From Vulcanibacillus modesticaldus (GTDB lineage Bacteria; Bacillota; Bacilli; Tepidibacillales; Tepidibacillaceae), in assembly GCF_001730235.1 (NCBI RefSeq), contig NZ_MIJF01000056.1, forward strand, positions 25,413 to 89,412: 64,000 bases of DNA, written 5' to 3'. The position numbers and the translations under genes are program-made. Positions 17,839 to 28,173 of this stretch are shown in pieces. The stretch's first letter is position 1. Every line of letters begins with the position of its first letter. Under the pieces are notes generated by a model, which had not been told where the DNA came from, made no database searches, and worked only from the letters and a program-made list of their open reading frames with translations.

Positions 17839-18882
17839 CTACTCCTTTTTCAGAAATTGTTCTTCCCATCTCTCCACTTCAGGTGTAAAATATTGAACTC
17901 TTGTCTTTTTATATTCCTTAGTAGAATAGAGAACAAATCTTTCAGTTATTCCAGTATCTTCCTCAATCATCCTAAAAATATCCTCTACCTCTTCTACACT
18001 TCTTCCATGTACCATTGTGAAAATATTATATGGCCAATCTGGATAGGTAGGTCGTAAATAGCAATGACTTACAGCTTGGTAGGCAGCCATTTTAGCACCA
18101 ATTTCCTCTTGTTTCTCTTTTGGAACCTTCCAAACACCCATTCCATTTGCTTTAAATCCAGCTTTACGATGGGATAAAACAGCAGCAAAACGACGCATTA
18201 TCCCTCTTTGTTTAAAAGCGTTGGCTTTATCCAATAATTCTTGAACAGTAACCCCCGCTTCATTTGCTAAATCAGAGAATGGTCTAGATATAATAGCCAA
18301 ATCCTTTTGTAATACACGAATAATAGCAATCTCTTTATCTGTTAACTGTATTGATGATTCCTCACGCTTTTTCTCATTATAAAATTGGGATTCTACTTTC
18401 CTTTTAGTATCCTTACCTGTCATATCTAGCTGAACACCAATCTTAAAAAGCTTTAATGTAGGAAGTAAACGAATCGATTCTACTCCAGCTAATTTCCCTA
18501 AGATTTCTACTGTTTTTTCCAATCCTAAACGACTATTTGGCGGAACTGCAATTGTAAACCAAAGATTAAATTCATGGTTTCTTTTATAATTATGTGAAAC
18601 ACCAGGATGTTGATTAACTATTTCAGCTGCTTTATCTATACTTTCAGGATTAACTTTAGCTGCCACTAAACTAGATTTATACCCTAAGCTCTTAGTATCA
18701 AAAATAGCAGATATCTGGCGGATAACATTCCCTTTTAATTCTTTAATCCTATTAATTACCTCTGCTTCAGAGATATTTAAACGATTGGCAATTTCTAAAA
18801 AGGGTCTTTCAACTAATGGAAAATCCTTTTGTATTAAATTTAATAATTCTTGATTGATTTTATCCATTTGCAAGATACTCAT
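17839..18882 (-). CDS. Fused siroheme decarboxylase (AhbA-AhbB type, Lrp/AsnC-like)
   Basis: Siroheme decarboxylase removes two acetate carboxyls from siroheme to give 12,18-didecarboxysiroheme in the alternative haem route (and in haem d1 synthesis as NirD/L/G/H). The usual two subunits, each an HTH plus AsnC-like domain of about 160 residues, occur here in tandem in one 347-residue chain (about 1-165 and 175-347). Each half has a Ser-His core (Val-Ser-His-Asn-Tyr-Lys-Arg and Val-Ser-His-Cys-Tyr-Leu-Arg-Pro). I set the start at 18882, behind AGAGGGG, one base after the hemB stop. The 14-codon upstream extension lies inside hemB. The context supports an enzyme, not an Lrp regulator. Confidence 0.85.
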   Translation of the reverse strand: MSILQMDKINQELLNLIQKDFPLVERPFLEIANRLNISEAEVINRIKELKGNVIRQISAIFDTKSLGYKSSLVAAKVNPESIDKAAEIVNQHPGVSHNYKRNHEFNLWFTIAVPPNSRLGLEKTVEILGKLAGVESIRLLPTLKLFKIGVQLDMTGKDTKRKVESQFYNEKKREESSIQLTDKEIAIIRVLQKDLAIISRPFSDLANEAGVTVQELLDKANAFKQRGIMRRFAAVLSHRKAGFKANGMGVWKVPKEKQEEIGAKMAAYQAVSHCYLRPTYPDWPYNIFTMVHGRSVEEVEDIFRMIEEDTGITERFVLYSTKEYKKTRVQYFTPEVERWEEQFLKKE

Positions 18883-18883
18883 C

Positions 18884-19864
18884 CTAATTCCCCTCTTGTA
18901 ACCATTTCGCCACATCCTTGGCAAAATAGGTTAATATTATATCTGCACCGGCACGTTTCATACCGGTTAACATTTCTAGAACAACTGCTTTTTCATCTAT
19001 CCAACCATTCTTTGCTGCAGCCTTAATCATCGAATATTCACCACTTACATTGTAAGCAGCTACAGGTAGATTAAAGTTTGTTTTTACTTGCTGAATAATA
19101 TCCAAGTAAGCTAGTGCAGGTTTAACCATTAATATATCTGCACCCTCTTTTATATCTGAATACGCCTCTCGTAATGCTTCTCTACTATTGGCTGGATCCA
19201 TTTGATATGTCTTACGATCACCAAATTGTGGGGCCGACTCAGCAGCTTCCCGAAACGGTCCATAAAAAGCCGAAGAATATTTTACAGCGTAAGACATTAT
19301 CGGTATATCTGTATATCCAGCTTCATCAAGTCCATGTCGAATGGCCGTTACGAATCCATCCATCATATTTGAAGGAGCAATAATATCAGCACCTGCTTTA
19401 GCTTGGGAGATTGCAGTTTTTGCTAGTAAATCTAAGGAAGGGTCATTTAATATTTTCCCTTCATGTACCACTCCACAATGTCCATGGTCTGTAAATTCAC
19501 ATAAGCATGTATCTGCAATAACTAATAATTCAGGAACTTGTTGTTTAATTTGTCGTATTGCCTTTTGAACAATTCCATGATCGTGATAGGCTTCTGTTCC
19601 CATCGGATCTTTTGTATTGGGTATACCAAAAAGAATTACCGCTTGTATTCCCAAATGAACTATTTCCTCTATCTCCTTGGATAATTGATCTAGCGAAAGT
19701 TGGAATACATTAGGCATCGAGGATACTTCTCGCTTAATCCCTGTACCCTCGGTTACAAATAACGGATATATCATATCATGGATGTGAAGTCGGTGTTCCC
19801 GAACTAGGTTTCGTATTCCTAAATTTTGTCTTAATCTACGGTGGCGATCAAATTTAATTTCCAT
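18884..19864 (-). CDS. hemB: Delta-aminolevulinic acid dehydratase (porphobilinogen synthase)
   Basis: HemB condenses two 5-aminolevulinate molecules to porphobilinogen. The 326-residue protein has the catalytic zinc site of three cysteines ([13 protein letters not shown]). It also has both Schiff-base lysines, in Ala-Val-Lys-Tyr-Ser-Ser and Met-Val-Lys-Pro-Ala. It starts 4 bases after the cobA-hemD gene. Confidence 0.96.
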   Translation of the reverse strand: MEIKFDRHRRLRQNLGIRNLVREHRLHIHDMIYPLFVTEGTGIKREVSSMPNVFQLSLDQLSKEIEEIVHLGIQAVILFGIPNTKDPMGTEAYHDHGIVQKAIRQIKQQVPELLVIADTCLCEFTDHGHCGVVHEGKILNDPSLDLLAKTAISQAKAGADIIAPSNMMDGFVTAIRHGLDEAGYTDIPIMSYAVKYSSAFYGPFREAAESAPQFGDRKTYQMDPANSREALREAYSDIKEGADILMVKPALAYLDIIQQVKTNFNLPVAAYNVSGEYSMIKAAAKNGWIDEKAVVLEMLTGMKRAGADIILTYFAKDVAKWLQEGN

Positions 19865-19868
19865 AATA

Positions 19869-21380
19869 TTAAACTCTCCTTATAGCATCTACCAATCCTG
19901 GAATTGTATATTCCGCAGCTGTAATATCAATTTGTAATCCTAGTTTTTCAGCTGTTTTTGATGTAATAGGTCCGATACTAGCAAGTTTTACTCCTTGGAG
20001 CAATTCTTCTAAAGATTCATCTTTTAGTGCCTCAACAAAATTCTTTACAGTAGAAGAACTAGTAAAGGTGATAATTTGTATTTTTCCTTTTTTGAACATA
20101 TCTATTATTTCATTTTTATTTTCAGCATCAATTTTTGTTTCATATGCATCTACTTCGATTACTTCTAATCCCTTATCCTTTAGTTTTTCAGACAATACTT
20201 TACGTGCAATATCCGCTCTTGGTAATAAAACCCTCTGTCCTGCTTTTAATTGGTCTTCTAATGAATCTAATAAACCCTCTGCTCGAAATTCTTGAGGAAG
20301 AACGTCGACTATAAGTCCCTTTTCCTCTAAAACTTTTGCCGTTTTAGGTCCAATTGCAGCAATTCTTGCATTGCTCATTTTACGAATATCTGTTTTCTTC
20401 TCCTTTAACTTATCGAAGAAAGAATTAACTCCATTAACACTGGTAAAAATAACCCAATCAAAAGTATCTAATTGGTTAATCGCTAAATCATACTTGGTTG
20501 AATCACTAGGTGGAACGATTTTAATCACTGGGAATTCAATTGGTTCTCCTCCCAATTCCTCAATCATGGCCGATAATTCACTCGCTTGGCTTCTTGCCCT
20601 GGTTACTAACACTCTTTTCCCAAACAAAGGTTTTTTCTCAAACCATTGTAGTTGTTCCCTTAGTTTTACCACATCACCGATAACGATAGTTGCTGGAGAA
20701 GTAATTTTAGCTTCTTCAACCTCTTGAACGATATTATTTAATGTCCCTACAACCGTTCTTTGTTCAACCGTTGTCCCCCACTGAATTACGGCAACTGGAG
20801 TATTAGGATCTCGTCCATTATTAATTAATTTCTCTCTAATTAAGTTAATATTAGAAACTCCCATTAGAAAAACGATTGTTCCTGTCGCTGTAGAAATTTT
20901 TTCCCAATTGATATTAGATTCATTTTTACTAGGATCCTCGTGTCCAGTAACAATCGCTAATGATGAAGTAAAATCTCTATGGGTAATTGGAATCCCCGCA
21001 TAGATAGGTACAGCAATTGCCGATGTTATACCTGGTATGATTTCAAAGGGAATTTGCTGCTTGACTAAAATTTGCGCTTCTTCTCCAACTCTTCCAAAAA
21101 CCGACGGATCGCCACCTTTTAACCGAGTGACAATACTACCCTCTAAAGCTTTATCAACTAATAATTGATTAATTTCATCTTGTTTTAAGGTATGTTTATT
21201 GGGTAATTTCCCAACATATATTTTTTTAGCAGATTTTTTTGCATACTTTAATAATGATGGATGTGCTAGGCGATCATAAATAACAACATCAGCTTTTTTA
21301 ATCGCCTCAATTCCTTTTAAGGTTATTAATTTTGGATCACCAGGGCCAGCACCCACTAAAAAAACTTTACCTACACTCAA
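19869..21380 (-). CDS. Uroporphyrinogen-III C-methyltransferase / uroporphyrinogen-III synthase fusion
   Basis: The N-terminal half (about residues 1-245) is CobA/SUMT: Gly-Ala-Gly-Pro-Gly-Asp-Pro, a Gly-Gly-Asp-Pro loop and Thr-Arg-Leu-Lys-Gly-Gly-Asp. It methylates uroporphyrinogen III twice to precorrin-2. The C-terminal half (about 250-503) is HemD, which closes hydroxymethylbilane to uroporphyrinogen III (Lys-Arg-Val-Leu-Val-Thr-Arg-Ala-Arg start, Phe-Thr-Ser-Ser-Ser-Thr-Val motif). Fusion of these consecutive activities is common in clostridia and some Bacilli. It commits part of the flux to siroheme or cobalamin. Confidence 0.94.
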   Translation of the reverse strand: MSVGKVFLVGAGPGDPKLITLKGIEAIKKADVVIYDRLAHPSLLKYAKKSAKKIYVGKLPNKHTLKQDEINQLLVDKALEGSIVTRLKGGDPSVFGRVGEEAQILVKQQIPFEIIPGITSAIAVPIYAGIPITHRDFTSSLAIVTGHEDPSKNESNINWEKISTATGTIVFLMGVSNINLIREKLINNGRDPNTPVAVIQWGTTVEQRTVVGTLNNIVQEVEEAKITSPATIVIGDVVKLREQLQWFEKKPLFGKRVLVTRARSQASELSAMIEELGGEPIEFPVIKIVPPSDSTKYDLAINQLDTFDWVIFTSVNGVNSFFDKLKEKKTDIRKMSNARIAAIGPKTAKVLEEKGLIVDVLPQEFRAEGLLDSLEDQLKAGQRVLLPRADIARKVLSEKLKDKGLEVIEVDAYETKIDAENKNEIIDMFKKGKIQIITFTSSSTVKNFVEALKDESLEELLQGVKLASIGPITSKTAEKLGLQIDITAAEYTIPGLVDAIRRV

Positions 21381-21381
21381 C

Positions 21382-22308
21382 CTATTCTTCTCCTTTCACC
21401 TCAGCTAAAATTTTAGCAGCACCTTTTGCTAATAATTTATCTGCAACTTGAATTCCTAACTTAACTGCTTCACGCTTACTAGCTTTACCTTCTTGCTTAA
21501 TTATCAGCTTTCCATCTAAAGAGGCTACCATTCCAACTAAATGAATGTTATTATCCTCCCATTTAGCATGTGCTCCAATAGGAACTTGGCACCCTCCTTG
21601 TAATCTATTTAATAAAGATCTTTCAGCAGAAACTAAAATCTTCGTTTTTGAATCATCTATCTTTTTTAGTAATTCTAATAATTCATGGTCATTTTCTCTA
21701 GCTTGAATACCAAGTGCTCCTTGCCCTACCGCGGGAATAGAAAGATCAACGTCTAAGCATTCTGTTATTTTGTCTTCCCATCCCATTCGTTTAAGCCCTG
21801 CTGCAGCTAATATTATTCCATCTAAACCTTCTGTTTCTAACTTTCTAATTCTGGTATCAATATTTCCTCTGATCGATTTAATGTGCAGATCATCTCGATA
21901 AGATAGTATTTGCGCGGCCCTTCTTAAACTACTTGTACCTATCCTAGCTCCTTTAGGTAAGGAATCAATGGTGAATCCTTGCCTGGAAATCAAACAATCT
22001 CTAGGATCTTCTCGCTTCGGTATTGCGGCTATTGTTAGACCTTCTGGCATTTCAAATGGCATATCTTTCATACTATGAACAGCAAAATCTATTTCACCAT
22101 CTAATAATGCTTGTTCAATCTCTTTAACAAATAAGCCTTTCCCACCGACCTTTGATAAGGTAACATTAAGGATTTTATCACCTTTAGTAACAATTTCCTT
22201 AATCTCGAATTCATAGGGAAGATTTAAAGCTTTAAGCTGATCAATTACTGATTTAGTTTGGGTTAAAGCTAATTGACTTTTCCTAGAACCTACTATGATT
22301 TTTTTCAT
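21382..22308 (-). CDS. hemC: Porphobilinogen deaminase (hydroxymethylbilane synthase)
   Basis: HemC polymerises four porphobilinogen units to hydroxymethylbilane. The 308-residue protein begins with Gly-Ser-Arg-Lys-Ser-Gln-Leu-Ala. It has the catalytic aspartate in His-Ser-Met-Lys-Asp and the dipyrromethane cofactor cysteine at Cys240 in Leu-Gln-Gly-Gly-Cys. Adjacent genes are spaced by 1 to 4 bases, so it is translationally coupled to its neighbours. Confidence 0.96.
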   Translation of the reverse strand: MKKIIVGSRKSQLALTQTKSVIDQLKALNLPYEFEIKEIVTKGDKILNVTLSKVGGKGLFVKEIEQALLDGEIDFAVHSMKDMPFEMPEGLTIAAIPKREDPRDCLISRQGFTIDSLPKGARIGTSSLRRAAQILSYRDDLHIKSIRGNIDTRIRKLETEGLDGIILAAAGLKRMGWEDKITECLDVDLSIPAVGQGALGIQARENDHELLELLKKIDDSKTKILVSAERSLLNRLQGGCQVPIGAHAKWEDNNIHLVGMVASLDGKLIIKQEGKASKREAVKLGIQVADKLLAKGAAKILAEVKGEE

Positions 22309-22312
22309 CTTT

Positions 22313-22954
22313 CTAGAAATTCTCCTTCTTAAACATTTGCTTGAATTTTTCTTCTACTTGCGTTTTTTTATATTTCGATACTTCTTGTATCCATTTGTCA
22401 TCCAATAATTTGCTAAAATAGTGTCTACGACGTTCCTGATCAATATTTTGACTAAGAATCCATTTTCTCATTCTAGCCAAAAATGCAGTATAATCATCAT
22501 ATTCTACACCATATCGTTTTTCTAAATCTTGTCGTATTTTTTTGGACAATCCCGGACTTGCTCCACCAGTTGTTATGGCAATTTGCAAATGTCCTCTTTT
22601 AAATGTTGAAGGTACAACAAAAGTACATAACTCGGGGTGATCCACTATATTCACAAACTGAGTGGAATGATCAACAGCCCGATAGATACTCAAGTTTAGT
22701 TCTGAATTATCCGTGGCTATAATTACCAAAAAAAAACCCTTTAAATCACCTTGATAATAGCCCCTGTTTATCCATGTAATAGCCTCTTTTCTTGATAATT
22801 CTTCTATATTAGGTGTCACTTTTGGACTGATGACTGTAACGTTAGCTTGTGATTCTAAAAGTGAACTTATCTTTCTTTGTGCTACCTTACCTCCACCAAT
22901 TACTACACAGGACTTATGACTTAAATCTATCATTAAAGGGTAATATGATTTCAT
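22313..22954 (-). CDS. Precorrin-2 dehydrogenase / sirohydrochlorin ferrochelatase (Met8/CysG-N type)
   Basis: This protein oxidises precorrin-2 to sirohydrochlorin with NAD and, in bifunctional members, inserts iron to give siroheme. The 213-residue protein has the Rossmann motif Val-Ile-Gly-Gly-Gly-Lys-Val-Ala near residue 19 and Thr-Gly-Gly-Ala-Ser-Pro-Gly-Leu-Ser near 130. Whether it also chelates iron cannot be decided here. In Bacillus subtilis hemX occupies this place between hemA and hemC. Here the siroheme enzyme does. Confidence 0.9.
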   Translation of the reverse strand: MKSYYPLMIDLSHKSCVVIGGGKVAQRKISSLLESQANVTVISPKVTPNIEELSRKEAITWINRGYYQGDLKGFFLVIIATDNSELNLSIYRAVDHSTQFVNIVDHPELCTFVVPSTFKRGHLQIAITTGGASPGLSKKIRQDLEKRYGVEYDDYTAFLARMRKWILSQNIDQERRRHYFSKLLDDKWIQEVSKYKKTQVEEKFKQMFKKENF

Positions 22955-22974
22955 TTTTTTGTTGTTATTCCTCC

Positions 22975-24291
22975 CTATTTCCTGAAGATATTATAAGTTT
23001 TATACACAGAATTAGTTTTCAATTCCTCGTCTTCTAAGCCAAAAATTTCCTTGAAAAACCTCATCATATTCTCCGCATCTGGCTGCACAGCCATTTCCTT
23101 AACTTTAATAATTGGATTTTTTAATAGCTGATTAACAATGCTCTTAGTGTGCTTACGAATCACTTTCAGTTCTCTCTCACTAAGATGCGGAAGTTTTTTT
23201 TCTATCGAGTTCATTGTCTCTTCTTGAATTATTAAGCTTTTTTCTCTTAAAGCCGCTATTAAGGGAATTACTCCTAAGGTATTAACCCAACGATAAAATT
23301 CTTCTACCTCACTAGCGATCCAATTATTTACTTGATTGGCAATTATTTGTCGTTCTTTCATGTTACTATCAACAATATCCTGTAAATCATCAATATTATA
23401 TAAGTGGACATTGTCAAAATTGCCAATGGATGGATCAATATCTCTAGGAACAGCAATATCAATTAAAAATAATGGTTTGTCGCTCCGTTCCTTGATAACT
23501 TCTTCAATTAGAGAATTATTAATAATCAGTGAATTTGAGCCGGTGGAGCTTATTACTATATCTGCCTTTGTTAGTGCCAATTTCAGTTGCTCCATTGTAT
23601 AAGCTTCACCTTTAAAAGCTTTCGCCATTTTTTCAGCTTTTTCATAAGTTCTATTAACTACCATTACATGTTTAACGCCATTTGAATAAAGATGAATTGC
23701 TGTTAATTCTCCCATTTCCCCAGCACCAATTATTAACACATTTTTATCATCTAATCGACTAAATATTTTTTTCGCTAATTCAACTGCTGCATAGCTAACG
23801 GAGACTGCTTTTTCTCCGATTCTTGTTTTCGAGTGAACTTTTTTAGCAAAAGTAATTGCCTGTTTAAATAATGTATTAAAAATCGTGCCGGTTGCTTCAT
23901 GGTGTTGGGCCAAAAAAAAAGCTTGTCGAACTTGACCTAAAACTTGTGTTTCACCTAAGATCATTGAATCCAGTCCGGTAATAACTTTAAATAAATGTTC
24001 CGTAGCTTCAAAATCTTTTTTTACATATAAAAAAGGAATAATTTTTTCCTTAGACACCGAAAACCATTCTGAATAAAATTTTTTAATAAAGTGTTCTCCG
24101 GTGTGAAGTTGGTCAACAATAGCATAAACTTCTGTTCTATTACATGTTCCGACGATTACAGCTTCAAGTATGCTTTTTGTCTGCTTTAATCTTAATAAAG
24201 CTTGGCCTATTTTTTCCTCAGAAAAAGTAAACTTCTCTCTTATTTCCACTGGTGCTGTGCGATAATTTAAACCTACAACCATAACATGCAT
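22975..24291 (-). CDS. hemA: Glutamyl-tRNA reductase
   Basis: HemA reduces Glu-tRNA to glutamate-1-semialdehyde, the first step of the C5 pathway. The 438-residue protein has the catalytic cysteine Cys50 in Gly-Thr-Cys-Asn-Arg-Thr-Glu. An NADPH-binding Gly-Ala-Gly-Glu-Met-Gly-Glu-Leu motif lies near residue 185, and a C-terminal helical dimerisation domain follows. It is the first gene of the operon and starts 20 bases before the next gene. Confidence 0.96.
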   Translation of the reverse strand: MHVMVVGLNYRTAPVEIREKFTFSEEKIGQALLRLKQTKSILEAVIVGTCNRTEVYAIVDQLHTGEHFIKKFYSEWFSVSKEKIIPFLYVKKDFEATEHLFKVITGLDSMILGETQVLGQVRQAFFLAQHHEATGTIFNTLFKQAITFAKKVHSKTRIGEKAVSVSYAAVELAKKIFSRLDDKNVLIIGAGEMGELTAIHLYSNGVKHVMVVNRTYEKAEKMAKAFKGEAYTMEQLKLALTKADIVISSTGSNSLIINNSLIEEVIKERSDKPLFLIDIAVPRDIDPSIGNFDNVHLYNIDDLQDIVDSNMKERQIIANQVNNWIASEVEEFYRWVNTLGVIPLIAALREKSLIIQEETMNSIEKKLPHLSERELKVIRKHTKSIVNQLLKNPIIKVKEMAVQPDAENMMRFFKEIFGLEDEELKTNSVYKTYNIFRK

Positions 24292-24369
24292 TTTTTCTCA
24301 CCCTAGTGCTCAATTAAAATTGATTATCTTCATAAGTTTTTACACTCTAATTAATTACAATCTTTTTAA

Positions 24370-24400
24370 TTTCATTATATCATTGTAAAGATTTTTCAGC
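24370..24400 (-). promoter_or_regulatory. Probable sigma-A promoter of the hem operon (extended -10)
   Basis: Upstream of hemA the minus strand reads TGATATAAT, an extended -10 (TATAAT at 24379-24374). No good -35 hexamer is seen at 17 bases. The leader to the hemA start is about 80 bases. Confidence is limited by the missing -35. Confidence 0.45.
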
Positions 24401-24481
24401 ATTTTTTTTTTATCTTTTGAACATTTTATCGTGTCGTCTCATATTATAACCTATGAGTTTAGGCATTTGTGGAGGTGTCTT

Positions 24482-25501
24482 ATGTTTAAAAAAATTGTAA
24501 AAATTAGCTTGATTATCTTGATTCTCACGTCTATTATTTTTGTCGTTGGGTGTTCAAATTCTACTGGTAAAGTTGATAATCCAAAAATCAGATTGGTTGA
24601 AGTAACCCATTCTATTTTTTATACACCTCAATATGTAGCATTAGAAATGGGATTTTTTAAAGAAGAGGGATTGGATGTAGAACTAACGACTGCCTATGGT
24701 GGAGATAAAACAATGACTGCCCTTCTAAGCGGAAATGCAGACATTATTTTAGTGGGAACAGAAACCACAATCTACGTATACAATCAAAATCCCAAAGATC
24801 CAGCAATAAACTTTGCACAATTGACCCAAACCGATGGCTCATTTTTGGTTTCAAGAAAACCAATTAAGAACTTCTCTTGGGATATGCTTAAGGGTAAAGT
24901 TCTTTTAGGACAAAGAAAAGGCGGTATGCCTGAAATGGTAAGTGAATATGTTCAACATATTAATGGAATCGAGCCAAAAGTCGACAACGAAATCATTCAA
25001 AATGTAGACTATAAAAACTTAAGCAGTGCATTTGTTTCAGGAACTGGTGACTTTGTACAGTTATTTGAACCAGTAGCTTCAAAACTTGAGGCGGAGCGTA
25101 AAGGATATATCGTTGCTTCATTTGGAGAAAGTAGTGGAAAACTTCCTTACACAGTTTATATTACAAAACAAAGTATGATAGACAACAACCCGGAAATCAT
25201 CCAAAAATTTACTAACGCAATATATAAAGCCCAGCTTTGGGTTCATCGTAACACTCTAGAAGAGATTGCAAATGTGATCGCGCCCCAATTCCCAGATTTG
25301 GATCGTGAAATAATGTTACAGGTTTTAAATCGCTATCGCTCACAAGGTTCATGGGCGATGGATCCCATCCTTGACATTGAAGAATACCAAAATCTTGAAA
25401 AAGTGATGGAATACTCCGGGGAATTAAAACAAAGAGTTCCTTACGAAGCAATCGTTAATACAGATTTTGCAAAAAATGCAATCAACACTAAAGAGCAATG
25501 A
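24482..25501 (+). CDS. ABC transporter substrate-binding lipoprotein (SsuA/NMT1-like)
   Basis: This is an extracytoplasmic binding protein of the nitrate/sulfonate/thiamine-precursor group. The signal peptide ends in a lipobox (Val-Val-Gly-Cys) and is followed by the family hallmark Tyr-Val-Ala-Leu-Glu-Met-Gly-Phe-Phe-Lys-Glu-Glu-Gly. I place the start at 24482 behind GGAGGTG. An upstream in-frame ATG at 24431 would put 17 residues before the signal peptide. The mature length is about 315 residues. The substrate is not clear. The cognate ATPase and permease are probably the genes at 28174 and 28934, separated by two genes on the other strand. Confidence 0.88.
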   Translation: MFKKIVKISLIILILTSIIFVVGCSNSTGKVDNPKIRLVEVTHSIFYTPQYVALEMGFFKEEGLDVELTTAYGGDKTMTALLSGNADIILVGTETTIYVYNQNPKDPAINFAQLTQTDGSFLVSRKPIKNFSWDMLKGKVLLGQRKGGMPEMVSEYVQHINGIEPKVDNEIIQNVDYKNLSSAFVSGTGDFVQLFEPVASKLEAERKGYIVASFGESSGKLPYTVYITKQSMIDNNPEIIQKFTNAIYKAQLWVHRNTLEEIANVIAPQFPDLDREIMLQVLNRYRSQGSWAMDPILDIEEYQNLEKVMEYSGELKQRVPYEAIVNTDFAKNAINTKEQ

Positions 25502-25546
25502 TTAAATTGTAGTTTAGTTACAATATATAACTTTTGATTTATTAAT

Positions 25547-25592
25547 AAAAAAAGGTAGAACTATGAGTCATCTCAAGTTTCTACCTTTTTTC
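25547..25592. terminator. Bidirectional terminator between the binding protein and ferritin genes
   Basis: The arms AAAAAGGTAGAA and TTCTACCTTTTTT form a 12-bp stem with A-run and T-run on either side, between two converging genes. It can stop transcription from both directions. Confidence 0.88.
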
Positions 25593-25621
25593 GATTAAAT
25601 TTATTTTCAATTAAATTTCTG

Positions 25622-26128
25622 CTATTCTGCAGGTGGAGTAAATACCCTCTTAGCCAATTCATCATTTAACATATATAAGGCACTACTATCATTGCCAATT
25701 CGTTTTAATTTCTTTACGAGGGACTCAAAAGTAGCTTCTTCTTCCACTTGCTCATCAATAAACCAATTTAGAAAACTGATAGTCGAATATTCTTTTTCTT
25801 CAGTTGCTATATCTTGAAGGGCATAGATTCTCTTAGTTACTAACTTTTCGTGCTCTAATGCTTTTTCAAATACATCTATAATCGAATCAAACTCATTTTC
25901 AGGATCTTCATATCCCTTAACAATAACCCTTCCACCTTTGTCATTAATGAAATCAAAAAACTTCATAGCATGAAATCTTTCTTCTTCAACCTGTACTCTA
26001 AAAAAATGGGCAAATCCATCTAAATCTTCTGATGCACAATAAGCAGACATCGCTAGATAGATACTAGCAGATTCAAACTCAAAGTTCATCTGATCATTTA
26101 ATGCGTTCAATAGTTTTCCACTTAGCAT
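25622..26128 (-). CDS. Non-haem ferritin
   Basis: This iron-storage protein oxidises and sequesters iron in a 24-subunit shell. The 168-residue protein has the ferroxidase ligands Glu17, Glu50 and His53 (Glu-Glu-Glu-Arg-Phe-His) and Tyr24. A second set of glutamates lies at about 94 and 127-130 (Asp-Glu-Gln-Val-Glu-Glu-Glu). The layout fits the bacterial FtnA type, with no haem-ligand methionine pattern of bacterioferritin evident. It is monocistronic, between two parts of an ABC transporter. Confidence 0.93.
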   Translation of the reverse strand: MLSGKLLNALNDQMNFEFESASIYLAMSAYCASEDLDGFAHFFRVQVEEERFHAMKFFDFINDKGGRVIVKGYEDPENEFDSIIDVFEKALEHEKLVTKRIYALQDIATEEKEYSTISFLNWFIDEQVEEEATFESLVKKLKRIGNDSSALYMLNDELAKRVFTPPAE

Positions 26129-26244
26129 GACAATCCCCCCTAATCATTCTCTATTAAATATTAACATCCTTTATATTTATTAGTAAATATCAATAGGTTT
26201 ATTCAGAAAAAATTCATTACTAACCACTTCAAATAAATCCATGA

Positions 26245-28023
26245 TCATTTCATGTTGATAAAAGCTTCAATGTCTTTTTCAATTAAGTTTAATGAATTTT
26301 TCCAGAAATCAACTGAACGAATATCAATATTCATAATCAGAGCCACATCAACAATACTCTTCTTTCCTGTTACAGATAATAACTTATCATATTCTTTGAC
26401 GAAAGAATCCCCCTTCTTTAAATATTCTGCGTATAGCCCTTTAGCAAACAATAGTCCAAAAGCATACGGGAAATTATAAAAATTATAATCAGCATCATAA
26501 TAGTGTGGTTTACAAGCCCACATATATGGATGTAAATATTGATGGTCAAGGCCATCTCCATAGGCTTCCTTTTGAGCCTTCAACATTATTTCTTTTAGCT
26601 TATTTACAGAAAGCGATGCCTCTTCTCTTAATTTGAACACTTCTGTTTCAAATAAATAACGGCTATAAATATCAACGATAACTTGACCGGCATCGGATAT
26701 GTCATTCTCTAAAATTGAAAAAACTTGTTCTTTAGTAGCCTTTTGAATAGCAGCATTTTTTATGATTGTCTCACAAAAAATTGAGGCTGTTTCCGCAATT
26801 GGCATTGGATAATTACTGTTTAAATATGATTCATCGGTTAAACAAGATCCATGGTATCCATGTCCTAATTCATGAGCTAGTGTAGTAACGTCATTAAAAC
26901 TACCAGTAAAGTTAGCCAATATTCTACTTTCTTTAATCGCATGTATATTAGCACAGAAGGCTCCGCCCATTTTTCCTTCCCTTGGTTCAGCATCAATCCA
27001 ACCATCATTAAAAGCTCGTTCAGCGTAATCCGCCAGTTTATCACTGAAGGTCCTAAAATTAGTTACAATAAAATCTTTAGCTTCCTCATAGGTATATTCC
27101 ATATCTACATTACCTAACGGAGCAAATAATTCATAAAAAGGTAATCCACTACTATATCCTAAAAGCTCGGCTTTTTTTCGATAAAACTTATGAAATGTTG
27201 GTAAACTCTCTCTAATCGCTGAAAGCATCGCTTCTAATACTTCTTGATCTATTCTAGAGTCAATTAAAGTTTTTTCCAATACGGATTCATAACCTCTCAT
27301 TTTAGCTAAAGTTATTACCTCTCCCTTAATACCATTTAGGCACGCAGCCGAGGACTCTTCTATTTTCTTGTACGCCCTTAGCTCCGCTTCATAAGCCGTC
27401 TTCCTTAATTTCTTATCCTTATCGTAAGCCATATTTCTAACAACTGATAGTGGAAGTTGCTTTTGTTCCCCATTGATTTCTATATCGACTAAAAGGGTAG
27501 ATGTAAGTAAATATTGTAATTTTGACCACGCATTAGAACCAGTATTTTTCATCTTTGCTATCAGTACTTCCTGATCTTCACTCAAAGTATATTTATTATT
27601 CTGTACTATCTCTTTGAGATAATAGCGATGTTCTTCTAATACTTTTGAAGACGAAATTATCTCATCCAAATTCTCTAAAGAACCTAAGAACTTTTGAAAA
27701 ATTACATTTGGCTCTGTTAATTCCGTTATCATCTCTTCTAGTTTTTCTAATATTCCTAAAGCCTTTTCATTTTTTGCTTCTACACTTAATGTTAGCCCAG
27801 CATAACTATGTAAACGACTGAAAAGATTATAGTTTGAATTTAACATATTAAGGTATTGTTCAACCTTCTTCCCAGCATTTTCTTTATCTTTAAAATTGAC
27901 CCCAACCCACTCTTTAATTTCAGTTATCTTTTCGATTGACTTTTCCAAATCACTCTTAAATTGATCAGAATCAAAAGATGTATATAAAGCATCTAAGCTC
28001 CATCTCATATTCATTTTTACCAT
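26245..28023 (-). CDS. pepF: Oligoendopeptidase F (M3 family)
   Basis: This cytoplasmic zinc metallopeptidase cleaves short peptides. The 592-residue protein has the HExxH motif in Leu-Ala-His-Glu-Leu-Gly-His-Gly-Tyr-His. The third zinc ligand glutamate lies in the downstream Ala-Glu-Thr-Ala-Ser-Ile-Phe-Cys-Glu segment. The N-terminal region (Trp-Ser-Leu-Asp-Ala-Leu-Tyr) is typical of PepF. It is transcribed divergently from the transporter ATPase gene. Confidence 0.94.
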   Translation of the reverse strand: MVKMNMRWSLDALYTSFDSDQFKSDLEKSIEKITEIKEWVGVNFKDKENAGKKVEQYLNMLNSNYNLFSRLHSYAGLTLSVEAKNEKALGILEKLEEMITELTEPNVIFQKFLGSLENLDEIISSSKVLEEHRYYLKEIVQNNKYTLSEDQEVLIAKMKNTGSNAWSKLQYLLTSTLLVDIEINGEQKQLPLSVVRNMAYDKDKKLRKTAYEAELRAYKKIEESSAACLNGIKGEVITLAKMRGYESVLEKTLIDSRIDQEVLEAMLSAIRESLPTFHKFYRKKAELLGYSSGLPFYELFAPLGNVDMEYTYEEAKDFIVTNFRTFSDKLADYAERAFNDGWIDAEPREGKMGGAFCANIHAIKESRILANFTGSFNDVTTLAHELGHGYHGSCLTDESYLNSNYPMPIAETASIFCETIIKNAAIQKATKEQVFSILENDISDAGQVIVDIYSRYLFETEVFKLREEASLSVNKLKEIMLKAQKEAYGDGLDHQYLHPYMWACKPHYYDADYNFYNFPYAFGLLFAKGLYAEYLKKGDSFVKEYDKLLSVTGKKSIVDVALIMNIDIRSVDFWKNSLNLIEKDIEAFINMK

Positions 28024-28173
28024 CCTCTCATAATTTAAATTTTTCTTTATTTAAAATATTATCATTCTCAAAGTTTAACAAAAATCCTTCATAACAACAA
28101 AAATTAAGTATCAAAGAATGACTATGAACTAAACTAACGTCTAGTGAATAGTATATGAAAAGGGGGGGAGATA

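Noticed and set aside
17839..18882. Lrp/AsnC transcription regulator call for the gene between hemB and hemL
   Set aside because: Two fused HTH-AsnC units with Ser-His cores inside a hem operon with siroheme enzymes fit siroheme decarboxylase better.
24340..24400. PerR- or Fur-like operator in the hemA upstream region (TTACAAT...ATTGTAA)
   Set aside because: The half-sites are about 20 bases apart, too far for a PerR/Fur box. It is probably chance in AT-rich DNA.
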